Part shown: in pieces, positions 1-8,233 of the stretch | Layout: the number at the start of each line of letters is the position of its first letter | Position numbering within the stretch: position 1 is the first letter of the stretch | Source of the DNA: Halobaculum limi | Lineage (GTDB): Archaea; Halobacteriota; Halobacteria; Halobacteriales; Haloferacaceae | Direction: 5' to 3' | Assembly: GCF_029490015.1 (NCBI RefSeq) | Contig: NZ_CP120468.1 | Coordinates: 2,914,001-2,978,000, forward strand | Length of the DNA stretch: 64,000 nt | Notes under the pieces: model-generated | The model's database searches: none | What the model was told of the DNA's origin: nothing | The model's input: only the letters and a program-made list of their open reading frames with translations | Made by a program: the position numbers and the translations under genes

Positions 1-192
1 GCAGACGCCACACCGGGGTTGTGGGTCCGGGCCGTCGGCGTCGACGACGCGACTGCGCGGCGGGTCGTTCGCGCACATCTCCCCGACGGACAGGGGCGAC
101 CCGAACCGCTCCGGGTCGCGCGGATGCTCGCCCGCGCGGGGCGCGGCTACGCGGACCGCGAACGGGCCGCCCGCCGCGACCGCGACGGGTAG
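1..192 (+). CDS. DUF99 family protein (endonuclease dU-like), C-terminal fragment
   Basis: The reading frame is open from the first base and stops at a TAG, giving the last 63 residues of a protein whose start lies outside the window. The segment PEPLRVARMLARAG and the preceding RAVGVDDATAR resemble the C-terminus of haloarchaeal DUF99 proteins, a family with members described as deoxyuridine endonucleases. A uracil-DNA glycosylase follows 30 bases downstream on the same strand, which fits a shared role in uracil or deaminated-base repair. The family call rests on remembered resemblance of a short tail, so it is tentative. Confidence 0.5.
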   Translation, partial: ADATPGLWVRAVGVDDATARRVVRAHLPDGQGRPEPLRVARMLARAGRGYADRERAARRDRDG

Positions 193-222
193 GTTTACGG
201 CTGCGGCGGGCCGCCTTCGAGT

Positions 223-837
223 ATGAGCGAGCAGTCGCTGGACGCGGACCTGTGCGTGCGCGAGTGTGAGCGGTGCCCGGCGCTCGTCGACTCGCGGTCG
301 CGCATCGTCAACGGCGTCGGCCCGACCGACGCCGACCTGGTGTTCGTCGGGGAAGCGCCCGGCGCGAACGAGGACGAACAGGGCGAACCGTTCGTCGGGC
401 GGTCGGGGACGGTCCTCGACGACGCGCTTCGCGACGCCGGCCTCGCACGCTCGGACGTGCGCATCACCAACTGCGTGAAGTGCCGCCCGCCGGACAATCG
501 CGACCCCCACAGCGAGGAACTCGACAACTGTCGCGGCTACCTCGCGGAGGAACTCGACCGCATCGACCCCGAACTGGTCGTCACCCTCGGGAAAGTCCCG
601 TCTCAACACCTACTCGGACGCTCGGTCGCCGTGACCAGCGAGAACGGCGAAGTGTTCGACGCCCGCGTGGGCGAGACGAGCGTTCGCCTCCTCGTGTGTC
701 TCCACCCGGCGGCGACGCTGTACGACCGGAGTCAGGCCGACGCCTTCGAGGAGACGATTCGCGAGGCCGCTCGACTCGCTGGCCTCGACGACGACGAGAG
801 CGGAAGCGGCGGCCAGTCTCGCCTCGGCGACTACTGA
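223..837 (+). CDS. udg: family 4 uracil-DNA glycosylase
   Basis: This 204-residue protein removes uracil from DNA as the first step of base excision repair. The motif GEAPGANEDEQGEPFVGRSG (residues 43-62) is the family 4 active-site segment, and HPAA near residue 165 is the second conserved motif. Cysteines 15, 18, 87 and 103 have the spacing of the 4Fe-4S ligands of the Thermotoga enzyme. The start is chosen because a TATA-like GGTTTACGG lies about 28 bases upstream, consistent with a leaderless transcript. The final seven bases overlap the convergent rhomboid gene. Length is normal for the family. Confidence 0.93.
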   Translation: MSEQSLDADLCVRECERCPALVDSRSRIVNGVGPTDADLVFVGEAPGANEDEQGEPFVGRSGTVLDDALRDAGLARSDVRITNCVKCRPPDNRDPHSEELDNCRGYLAEELDRIDPELVVTLGKVPSQHLLGRSVAVTSENGEVFDARVGETSVRLLVCLHPAATLYDRSQADAFEETIREAARLAGLDDDESGSGGQSRLGDY

Positions 838-1532
838 TCGTCGCGGACCGGAGCAGAGGCGGGTCGCCACAGCGACCCGACCAAGAGGCCGACGACCAGT
901 CCCACGAGGTGGCCGCCGTTGACCGCCAGCGGCGCGTCGGGAAGCGCCGCGGCGAGGTTCCACACCACGTCGAGCAGCGAGGTGATGCCGACGACGGCCG
1001 CGAGCGTGTCGAGTTCCGTGAGCGTGTGCCGGAAGCGGATGCCGCGGGCGAGTGCGAACCCGCCGAGTGCGTAGCCGAGGCCGCTGATGCCGTAGAAGGC
1101 GACGTTCGGTTCGGGGCTGAACTGGAGGAGGACGAGGTAGCCAGCCGCCAGCGACGCCGTCGCTGCCGTCACCACGAACGCCCAGTAGCCGCCCGGCGAG
1201 AAGTGCCGCTCCTGTGGCGCGAGGACGACGAGAACGAGCAGGTTTGACAGCAGGTGCAGTGGCCCGCGGTGCAAGAACAGCGACAGCAGGTACACGCTGC
1301 GTCCACCCTCTAGGTACAGCAACGCGGTGAACGACCGCACCGAGGGCAGTCCCGTCAGCGTCGCGCCCGCGACCTGCAGAATGAACACGACGACCGTGAC
1401 GAACGCGAGCGTCAGCGTCGTCTGCGTGTGTGCCGTCCGGTACTGGCGAGCGAGCGTCCCGGCGAACTCGCGGAGGTCGTCGCTCGACGCCGTCGCCTCG
1501 TCGCCGTCCATCGTCGTCGCCTCGGGGGGCAC
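831..1532 (-). CDS. rhomboid family intramembrane serine protease
   Basis: A 233-residue membrane protein with about six hydrophobic segments after a hydrophilic N-terminus of some 38 residues. LHLLSN (residues 92-97) matches the conserved HxxxN segment, GISG (148-151) supplies the nucleophile Ser150, and His208 in NGGHLVGL is the partner of the Ser-His dyad. Rhomboids cut membrane proteins within or near the bilayer; the substrate here is unknown. An internal Met at residue 8 (start 1511) is an equally possible start. The gene converges on and overlaps the glycosylase by seven bases. Confidence 0.87.
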   Translation of the reverse strand: MPPEATTMDGDEATASSDDLREFAGTLARQYRTAHTQTTLTLAFVTVVVFILQVAGATLTGLPSVRSFTALLYLEGGRSVYLLSLFLHRGPLHLLSNLLVLVVLAPQERHFSPGGYWAFVVTAATASLAAGYLVLLQFSPEPNVAFYGISGLGYALGGFALARGIRFRHTLTELDTLAAVVGITSLLDVVWNLAAALPDAPLAVNGGHLVGLVVGLLVGSLWRPASAPVRDDQ

Positions 1533-1616
1533 TCGGGTTAGCCCTTGCGCGTGACCGTGGCCGTCGCTCGGCGTGTGGCGTCGATAAAAACGGGTGTGAC
1601 TGTGTCGCGTCGGCCG

Positions 1617-2207
1617 TTACTTGCCGCCGCGGTTGCCGCGCGAGACCGACGGTCGCGTCTTCTCGGTGCCCTTGCCGCGCTTGCTCAGGCCACGGTTCGA
1701 GGAGCCAGCGTTCGTGAGACCGCGGAACGCACGACCCTTGTGAGAGTCGTCACAGATCCAGTTGAGTTCGTCGTCGTTCTGGATCGCGGGGTGCTCGGGG
1801 TCGACGAGGATCGCTTCGAACCACTTCTGCGAGCCGTCCTGCCCGACCGAGTAGGAGGCGAGGACGCGCAGGTTCGGGTACTTGCGGGAGACGCGTTCCT
1901 CACCGATGCGCTGGATGGACTTCCGGCGACCGATGCGGTTGACGCCTTGGCGCTTCGAGCGGCGGCCGGCCTTGTGGCGCTGCTTGCGCGCGCCACCCTT
2001 GCGGACGGAGACGCGCGTCATCACGACGCCCTGCTTGGCCTTGTAGCCGAGTTCGCGCGCCTTGTCGAGGCGAGTCGGTCGGTCGATGCGGACGATGGCG
2101 CCCTCGTTGCGCCACTCCTGCTTGCGCTGCCACTGCAGTTCCGCGAGTTTGCCTTCGTCCTGGTTTCGCCAGGCTTCCTTGATGTGGGAGTAGAAGCTTC
2201 GTGCCAT
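1617..2207 (-). CDS. rpl15e: 50S ribosomal protein L15e
   Basis: The 196-residue product starts MARSFYSHIKEAWRN and contains RKGGARKQRHKAGRRSKRQG and CDDSHKGRAFRGLT, typical of archaeal and eukaryotic L15e, a basic protein of the large ribosomal subunit. The frame could be extended ten codons upstream, but the family begins at MARSFYSH, so the shorter start is used. A run of five T on the coding strand about 30 bases after the stop may end the transcript. The basic composition contrasts with the acidic neighbours, as expected for an rRNA-binding protein. Confidence 0.97.
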   Translation of the reverse strand: MARSFYSHIKEAWRNQDEGKLAELQWQRKQEWRNEGAIVRIDRPTRLDKARELGYKAKQGVVMTRVSVRKGGARKQRHKAGRRSKRQGVNRIGRRKSIQRIGEERVSRKYPNLRVLASYSVGQDGSQKWFEAILVDPEHPAIQNDDELNWICDDSHKGRAFRGLTNAGSSNRGLSKRGKGTEKTRPSVSRGNRGGK

Positions 2208-2396
2208 AGGTGTGCTCCGCGGGCGCTTGCGATTCAACCGCGTCGAGGAACCCCCGAGCGGTCACATTTCGTCCCGGCGTACCGGGTGCCCACTGGCGGC
2301 CCACCTGCCAGCGAGTTAGCGATACTTCTGTGCTGGCGCTGTTAAGGCCTCCGTTTCAGATCGCGACGGACGATAGGTCGGTGTGCGGTGAGTCGG

Positions 2397-3314
2397 TCAC
2401 GCCTCGGCGTCGCCGAACGCGCGCACCGACTCGAACTCGCCGTCGAGGATGGCGTCCGCGACGACCTGTGGCTCCACGTCGGGCATCTCGCTCGGATACT
2501 TGCGTTGGAAGTAGCTGATGATGTTGTCGACGTCGCGTAGGAGCAACTCGTCGGCGTTCTCGTGGTCCGTCTCGACGGACTGCGGCCAGTCGAAGATCAG
2601 CACGCCGTCGTCGCTGATGGCGACGTTGTACTCGGAGATGTCGGCGTGGACGTAGCCCGCGCGGTACGCCAGGTCCATCTCGCGCAAGACCAAATCGAGG
2701 ACGCCAACCACCTGCTCGGAGCGGAGTTTCGCCTTCGCCAGTTCGGGGCCGGGGAGTTTCTCCATCACGATGGCGTGGCGGTTGTGGTCGATGGGGCGCG
2801 GCACTGACACCTGCGGGTACAGGTCTTCGAGCGCACCGTACTCGCGTTCGGCCGCTTTCCGCGCCGTGTACTGCCAGGAGACGTGGTGGTTGTCGCTGGT
2901 GTAATCACGCTCTTTGTTCACCTCGCGGAAGTTGGTGTACCCCTCGCGGTGGAACTTCAGCGCCATCGGGCGGTACGACTCCACCTCGTACACGTCGCTC
3001 TCTTTCCCGACGCCGAGCGGTGCGCCCATCCCCGTCACCGTCTCGCGTTCCGCGAACGTGTGCAACGCCAGCGCGTCGTACCCCTCGAAGGTGAGTTGGT
3101 ACCCCTCGTACTGGATGGTCTTGCGCCGGATCAGGTCGCGGTCGGCACAGCGGTCGATGCGGTAGTCGGCGTTCTCTTCGGAGAGCCCGGCGTACCCGGG
3201 TATCTTCTCGACGTTCACCCACTCGGAGAAGCGCATCCCCTGCTCGACGCCCGAGAGGAGATAGAAGTCCTCGGGTTCGAGTTCGGCCATCACGGAGGCG
3301 ACGTTCCCGACCAT
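2397..3314 (-). CDS. rio2: RIO2-type serine/threonine protein kinase
   Basis: A 305-residue atypical kinase involved in maturation of the small ribosomal subunit. The N-terminal 95 residues form the RIO2 winged helix. GVGKESDVY near residue 101 is the nucleotide loop, LKFHREG carries the ATP-binding lysine, YVHADISEYN near residue 220 is the catalytic loop and FDWPQ the metal-binding loop. Family length and motif order are intact. Its position close to L15e is consistent with a ribosome-related neighbourhood, though the two are probably separate transcripts because about 190 bases lie between them. Confidence 0.95.
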   Translation of the reverse strand: MVGNVASVMAELEPEDFYLLSGVEQGMRFSEWVNVEKIPGYAGLSEENADYRIDRCADRDLIRRKTIQYEGYQLTFEGYDALALHTFAERETVTGMGAPLGVGKESDVYEVESYRPMALKFHREGYTNFREVNKERDYTSDNHHVSWQYTARKAAEREYGALEDLYPQVSVPRPIDHNRHAIVMEKLPGPELAKAKLRSEQVVGVLDLVLREMDLAYRAGYVHADISEYNVAISDDGVLIFDWPQSVETDHENADELLLRDVDNIISYFQRKYPSEMPDVEPQVVADAILDGEFESVRAFGDAEA

Positions 3315-3399
3315 TACCCGTGTGTCGTCGCTCGGAGGTGAAAAGGAGTTCGTGGCGACGCCGCGACCGACACCGGGTCGGCCGGCCCGTCGTCGCCTG

Positions 3400-3825
3400 C
3401 TAGTTGACGAGTTCGTCGCCGACCAGATGCGTCGCGAAGCCGAACACGAACGGGAGCGGGAACGTGACGACCCACGCGGCGATCCCTCGCCCGCCCGTGC
3501 CGTAGGTGAAGTACAGCGAGAGGAGGTCGAACGACCACCCGGCGAGCAGTTGTGGCAACAAGAGGAGCGTCACGTACGCCGCCAGCGAGAGTGGGATGGC
3601 GACGATCAACGCCTCGATCGAGTGTCTGAGGCGAATTCGGAGACCGGACAGAAGCACGCCGGCCACGACGATACAGCCCATAATTACCAGTCGTGGGACC
3701 GGGACCGCATCCGGATAGTAGCCGCCTTGGACGTACGCGAACGTCAACACGCCGCCGAGGGCCGCGAACCCCACACCGGCGGCGACTATTTCCGGAACCG
3801 ATGCCTCGTCACGGAGGGTCGGCAC
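3400..3825 (-). CDS. hypothetical four-helix membrane protein
   Basis: A 141-residue protein with about four predicted membrane segments (roughly residues 10-30, 43-62, 70-92 and 108-135). I do not recognise a family. It starts with GTG, and that G is shared with the last base of the upstream gene's TAG, giving a TAGTG junction that indicates translational coupling with the secreted protein before it. The pair is probably one operon and may act together at the membrane or cell surface. Confidence 0.72.
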   Translation of the reverse strand: MPTLRDEASVPEIVAAGVGFAALGGVLTFAYVQGGYYPDAVPVPRLVIMGCIVVAGVLLSGLRIRLRHSIEALIVAIPLSLAAYVTLLLLPQLLAGWSFDLLSLYFTYGTGGRGIAAWVVTFPLPFVFGFATHLVGDELVN

Positions 3826-4307
3826 TATCGCCCCTCCGTCGTGTCGGCGACCGACAACATAGTGAAGCGACCACCGACCTCGACAGTGATCTCACCGGCG
3901 ACCGTCACGCCGTCGAGACCGTCTGCGACCGTCTCACGTCGATCGTCGCGAACGTCGAAGACCAGCGTGACGTTTGCTGATCCACCGGCAGGGATCGTCC
4001 CGCCCTCGACCCTCACCCCCTGCAGTCTCGTCAGCGTGGTGTCGTTGTCCGACACGCGAACGCTCGCGACGCCGCCCCGGTCGGGGACGGTGACCGCGGC
4101 TGGCGTCGGGTTCGAGAGGCGCAGCGTCGCGTGAATCTCTGACCCATCGGCTGTCGCGGAGACCGACTGTTGGCTCACCGTCACCCGGTCGATTTGGTTC
4201 GCCGTGACGTGACTCGCGACGACTGGGGCGGCCACGGCGACGGAGGCGACTGCGAGAACGCAGACCAATACGAGACTGGTTCGTCTGTTCGCGACTGGGA
4301 CCCACAT
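3825..4307 (-). CDS. exported LEA14/WHy-like protein
   Basis: About 160 residues with an N-terminal hydrophobic segment (RRTSLVLVCVLAVASVAVAA) that is a signal peptide or membrane anchor, followed by a soluble domain with features of late-embryogenesis/WHy folds: ATLRLSNPTPAAVTVPDRGG, a gap, then VEGGTIPAGGSANVTLVFDV. Such domains bind surfaces or other proteins; no enzymatic role is implied. A TTG at 4316 would give three extra residues, but the ATG at 4307 is preferred. It is coupled to the following membrane protein and has an AT-rich promoter with a palindrome upstream. Confidence 0.68.
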   Translation of the reverse strand: MWVPVANRRTSLVLVCVLAVASVAVAAPVVASHVTANQIDRVTVSQQSVSATADGSEIHATLRLSNPTPAAVTVPDRGGVASVRVSDNDTTLTRLQGVRVEGGTIPAGGSANVTLVFDVRDDRRETVADGLDGVTVAGEITVEVGGRFTMLSVADTTEGR

Positions 4308-4346
4308 AATACGCAACTGACGTTGTTGCTACATAATTGTACTGTT

Positions 4347-4360
4347 GCCCAATTTTGGGC
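4347..4360. promoter_or_regulatory. GCCCAA-TT-TTGGGC palindrome, candidate operator
   Basis: Two perfect 6-base arms separated by TT lie 40 bases before the start codon of the exported protein. The site is centred near the transcription start predicted from the TATA element at 4378-4387, the position where a bound repressor would block initiation. No regulator can be assigned. Confidence 0.45.
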
Positions 4361-4377
4361 GAATTAACTTGTATAGA

Positions 4378-4387
4378 TTTATATATA
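4378..4387 (-). promoter_or_regulatory. TATA element for the leftward exported-protein operon
   Basis: TATATATAAA on the minus strand sits within an island (about 4310-4430) far richer in A and T than its surroundings. The expected initiation point, 25 bases downstream, is near 4356, giving a leader of about 50 bases before the ATG at 4307. The rest of the interval up to 4553 shows no coding potential that I can support. Confidence 0.55.
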
Positions 4388-4553
4388 GTCTGTAAAAATT
4401 GAACTGCTCAGATAATATTGGCAGAGAGTGCGTGTTCGCTCAATTGCAGCGTTGGTGGATAGCGGGTCGGAGGGCGGCGTTCACGGCTCCGGTGCAGACA
4501 GGTGAGCGTGCGTCGACCGGCGACGCTTTGGCCCCCGGTGTCTGATCCCCGAT

Positions 4554-5426
4554 ATGAGCGATTCGGACGTCGAGGCAGTCACCGAGTCCGCAAGCGGAGC
4601 AGACGCCGCCGGTCCGCTGGCTGACCGCGAGTGGCGACTGATCCGCGAGGAGTCGCGGCCCGGCCCGCTGAATATGGCGCTCGACGAGGTGGCCGCGGAG
4701 ACGGCCGCCGACGGCGGCCCTCGAACCGTCCGGGTGTACCGCTGGGAGCCCTCGTGTCTCTCGATGGGGTACACGCAGGACCCGGAGACGGTCGACTGGG
4801 ACCACTGCGCGGACGCCGGTATCGACGTGACCCGCCGACAGACCGGCGGCGGCGGCATCTACCACGACCACGCGGGCGACATCTCTTATTCCATCACCGC
4901 GCCCGCCTCGGAACTCCCGGGCGACCTCCTCGACGCTTATCATCTGCTGTGTGAGCCGATCCTCTCGGCGTTTCACGCCCTCGGCGTCGATGCTGACTAC
5001 GCCGACAAGGAGCGTCCCGTCATCTACCACCCGGCGTGTTACCTCCGGGCGCTCCACCCGGCACACGACGTGTGCGCCGACGGCGGCGCGGGCCGGAAAC
5101 TCTCGGGCAACGCGCAGTACCGCCGTGAGGCGAGCGTCATCCAACACGGCTCTGTCACGTTCGAGTCGAAGCCGCGCGAGCATCTGGCCGTCTTCCGCGA
5201 CCACGGGGTGAGCAAAGAGGAGTTCGCCGCCCGCGTCGGTGGAATCACCGACTACGCAGACGTGCCGCGCGAGGACGCCGTCACTGCCTTCGAGACCGCG
5301 CTGGCGACGTGGGCCGACGCCGAGGAGGGTGACTGGACGGACGCTGAGCTGGCGCGTTCCGAGGAGATAGCCGACGAGAAGTACCGTAGCGACGAGTGGG
5401 TTCGCGAGCGACCCGGGAGCCGATAG
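4554..5426 (+). CDS. lplA: lipoate-protein ligase A family protein
   Basis: A 290-residue biotin/lipoate ligase-fold protein. RRQTGGGGIYHDH (residues 94-106) is the lipoate-binding loop and GRKLSGNAQ carries the essential Lys182; GPLNMALDE near residue 37 is the conserved N-terminal motif. Such enzymes attach lipoate to E2 subunits of 2-oxoacid dehydrogenases or to glycine cleavage H protein. An acidic, Ala/Ser-rich N-terminal extension of about 22 residues is typical of halophilic proteins. It converges with the peroxiredoxin gene, leaving six bases between the stops. Confidence 0.9.
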   Translation: MSDSDVEAVTESASGADAAGPLADREWRLIREESRPGPLNMALDEVAAETAADGGPRTVRVYRWEPSCLSMGYTQDPETVDWDHCADAGIDVTRRQTGGGGIYHDHAGDISYSITAPASELPGDLLDAYHLLCEPILSAFHALGVDADYADKERPVIYHPACYLRALHPAHDVCADGGAGRKLSGNAQYRREASVIQHGSVTFESKPREHLAVFRDHGVSKEEFAARVGGITDYADVPREDAVTAFETALATWADAEEGDWTDAELARSEEIADEKYRSDEWVRERPGSR

Positions 5427-5432
5427 CGCGGG

Positions 5433-5990
5433 TCAGAAGCCGAACGTCTCGGGGTCGTCCGCGATCTCCGACTGCACCGCCTCGTGGAGTTCGGCGACCG
5501 GCGGCGTGTCGCGCGTCGGGTCCAACCAGTGGTCGCCGAGCCACCGATACCGAATCTCGCCGTCCTCGTCGACGAGGAAACACGAGCGTCGCGACCGCCG
5601 AAACAGCCCGAAGGTGCGGTAGGCGACGCCGAACTGCTCGGAGATCGACAGGTCGGTGTCGGCGTACAGCGGGAAGCCCAAGTCGAGGCGGTCGATGAAC
5701 TGGCGGTGGAGACGCGGGCCCGACTTCGATACGCCGACCACCCGCACCTCCTCGCCGGAGGCGAACCAGTCGAAGTCGCGGAACGCGCACCACTCTTCGA
5801 TACAGTCGGGGCTGAAGTCGACCGTGTAGAAACTGAGCAACACCGGCTTGTCGAGCAGGTCCGAAAACGACACCTCCACACTGTCCCCCTCCGGTCTGAC
5901 GAGTGTCGACGAGAACTCCGGCACCCGATCACCGACCGACAGTGGTTCCTCCGGTGGTGCTCCCGGCGCTGTCCCTGTCATCGGTCGCAT
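5433..5990 (-). CDS. peroxiredoxin (AhpC/TSA, BCP-like)
   Basis: A 185-residue thioredoxin-fold peroxidase that reduces hydrogen peroxide and organic peroxides. FSPDCIEEWC (residues 59-68) holds the peroxidatic Cys63 and a second cysteine five residues later, the arrangement of Bcp/PrxQ-type enzymes in which the pair can form an intramolecular disulfide. VVGVSKSGPRLHRQFIDRLDLGFPL is the conserved central segment. A second in-frame ATG lies three codons downstream (5981), so the true start may be there. Confidence 0.88.
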   Translation of the reverse strand: MRPMTGTAPGAPPEEPLSVGDRVPEFSSTLVRPEGDSVEVSFSDLLDKPVLLSFYTVDFSPDCIEEWCAFRDFDWFASGEEVRVVGVSKSGPRLHRQFIDRLDLGFPLYADTDLSISEQFGVAYRTFGLFRRSRRSCFLVDEDGEIRYRWLGDHWLDPTRDTPPVAELHEAVQSEIADDPETFGF

Positions 5991-6047
5991 TACCGCACAC
6001 TGATGTTTAACAGTAACCGGTCGCGTCTCCGGGAGCGAGTTCCAACC

Positions 6048-6752
6048 TCACGCCATCTGTGCGGGGTTGCCCATTCCCTCCTTGACGCCGGCGCAGATGA
6101 GCGCGACGTTCACCGGGAACGCCGCGAGGTAGCCGAGCGACAGCGAGAACGCGAGCGCTCCCCAGAACAGCGGGTCGGTGATCGCCGCCTCGGCGGCCAA
6201 CAGCAGGTCCGCACCGATGGCAACGACTTCCATCACGGTGATAGACGGCGTCTCGCTGTAGACGGCGTCGACGACGGCCTCGCGGAGTCCGACGCCCTCC
6301 TGCACGAGTGGGCCGACAGTGAGGCCGAAGCCGAACAGGTACGCGAACCCGAACGTCGCCGCCGCGACCCACCCGACCGCGAGTCCGAGCAAGCCCCCCG
6401 CGAGGAGGATGCCCGTCACCTCGCCCGCGCCACACCCGGAGTAGCAGTGAGCCGTCGAGCGGAATCCGCGACGACCCAACGAGTCCTCGGGAATCTGCGT
6501 CCGCCCGGCGTACCAGTAGACTGCGAACCCGAACGGCCCGGAGTACAGCACTGTCAGCGTCCACACTGCTTTCATCAGTGACGGAATCGCTTGGTTGTGA
6601 GTCCGGAGGTCCCACCACAGGACGGTGAGAGTCACGGCGACGACGACGCCCCACCCCGCGAGGACCGACGGCTCCGACAACACGGGGACGAGCAGTTCGC
6701 GTGCTGGCTCGAACAGCCGTTCGACCCGAGCGACGGCGGCGTCGACTTGCAT
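6048..6752 (-). CDS. DUF4396 domain membrane protein
   Basis: A 234-residue protein with roughly six hydrophobic segments. [21 protein letters not shown] and [18 protein letters not shown] are signature stretches of DUF4396, a family of unknown function found beside copper and heavy-metal handling genes in some bacteria. The HCYSGCG motif, with a histidine and two cysteines at a membrane boundary, could bind metal; this is inference. No obvious partner lies next to it here. Confidence 0.82.
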   Translation of the reverse strand: MQVDAAVARVERLFEPARELLVPVLSEPSVLAGWGVVVAVTLTVLWWDLRTHNQAIPSLMKAVWTLTVLYSGPFGFAVYWYAGRTQIPEDSLGRRGFRSTAHCYSGCGAGEVTGILLAGGLLGLAVGWVAAATFGFAYLFGFGLTVGPLVQEGVGLREAVVDAVYSETPSITVMEVVAIGADLLLAAEAAITDPLFWGALAFSLSLGYLAAFPVNVALICAGVKEGMGNPAQMA

Positions 6753-6878
6753 CGTGTGCCCACGAAATTGCCGCTCCCGACGGAAAGGCGGTGTGGCCGC
6801 GGCCGAAGTTCGGCCGACGACACCGACTGCTCCGCCGCTTCCGAAGCCGCTTTGGCCTCCGACTCACCACCGGATGAC

Positions 6879-7730
6879 ATGAGCGCAGACAGCGACTCGA
6901 CGCTCCGGATCGGAGCGCACGAATCCATCGCGGGCGGCACGTACAACGCCGTCGACGCGTTGGTCGAAGACGGCGGCAACTGCGGCCAGATCTTCACGCA
7001 CTCGCCGCAGGTGTGGCAAGACCCCAACATCGACGACGACGAGGCCGAGCAGTTCCGCAGCCTCAGCGACGACCACGGCGTCGGGCCGTGGGTCATCCAC
7101 TCGTCGTACCTCGTGAACCTCTGCACGCCGAAAGACGGCCTCCGCCAGAAGTCCATCGACTCGATGCAGAAGGAGGTCGACGCGGCGGCGAAACTCGACA
7201 TCCCGTACGTGAACGTCCACCTCGGCGCCCACACCGGCGCCGGCGTCGACCAGGGCCTCGACAACGCCGCCAGCGCCCTCGACGAACTCGACGTGCCCGA
7301 CGGCGTGACCGTCCTCATCGAGTCGGACGCCGGGTCGGGCACGAAACTCGGTGGTGACTTCGAGCACCTCGCGACGGTGCTGGAGCGATCCGAGCAGGAC
7401 CTGGACATCTGTCTCGACACCGCCCACGCGTTCGCCGCGGGCTACGACCTCTCGACGGTCGAGGGCGTCGCGGAGACGGTCGCGGAACTCGACGAGGTCG
7501 TCGGCTTGGAGCACCTGGAGTGCGTCCACCTCAACGACTCCAAACACGAATGCGGGACGAACAAAGACGAACACGCCCACGTCGGTGAGGGCCTCATCGG
7601 CGAGGAGGGGATGCGCGCGTTCATCAACCACGAGGAACTGCGCGACGTGCCCCTCGTCCTCGAAACCCCGACCGAGAACGGCAAGTCGTTCGCGTGGAAC
7701 ATCGAGCGCGTGCGAGAACTGCGCGAGTAA
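6879..7730 (+). CDS. nfo: deoxyribonuclease IV (AP endonuclease IV)
   Basis: The 283-residue product is a TIM-barrel, trinuclear zinc AP endonuclease that cleaves 5' of abasic sites, the step after uracil removal by the glycosylase encoded 6 kb upstream. Family motifs are [10 protein letters not shown] at the N-terminus, [37 protein letters not shown] and [22 protein letters not shown]. The frame is open much further upstream, but similarity begins at [14 protein letters not shown], which sets the start. Confidence 0.95.
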
Positions 7731-7757
7731 CCACACCGGAGCGACGCTTCTCGACTG

Positions 7758-8186
7758 ATGCGACGACCACGCCGACCGCCCGGTTCGTACCTCGCGCAGT
7801 TCGCCCTGTGGACAGCCGCGGGCGTCGCAGTGCAGGTCGTCCTCGGCGTCTCGTGGGGGTCGCCTGCGGGCGTGTTCGACCCCGCGGCGCTGGCGAACGC
7901 GACGCTCGCCGGCGGATGCGTCGCCGCCGGCGGCCTCGCGGTGTCGCCGCTGACAGTGTACGGGCGCGACATCGTCGGGGTCCTCGTCGGGACGACGCTG
8001 CTCACCGTGTTGTCGACGACCGCGTTCGGTGCAGACGCGTCGACCGTGAACGAGACGCTCTCGCTGGCGGGCGGCTACGGCGTGTTCGTCGTCGTCGCGT
8101 ACACGCTCGGGTGGGTCGTCGACGGCGTCGTCCGCCGCGGCGTCGTCGAACGCGAGGGCGTGGTCACGTTCGACGGGCCGCGATAG
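7758..8186 (+). CDS. hypothetical membrane protein
   Basis: A 142-residue protein with about four hydrophobic segments: residues 12-28, 43-62, 72-90 and 108-127. The product ends in a short basic/acidic cytoplasmic tail. It starts 27 bases after the endonuclease IV stop on the same strand and may be co-transcribed with it. I recognise no family. Confidence 0.65.
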   Translation: MRRPRRPPGSYLAQFALWTAAGVAVQVVLGVSWGSPAGVFDPAALANATLAGGCVAAGGLAVSPLTVYGRDIVGVLVGTTLLTVLSTTAFGADASTVNETLSLAGGYGVFVVVAYTLGWVVDGVVRRGVVEREGVVTFDGPR

Positions 8187-8233
8187 CGCCGACGGCGTGT
8201 GCGCAGTTCGGACGGCGACGCAACCGACGCCGG

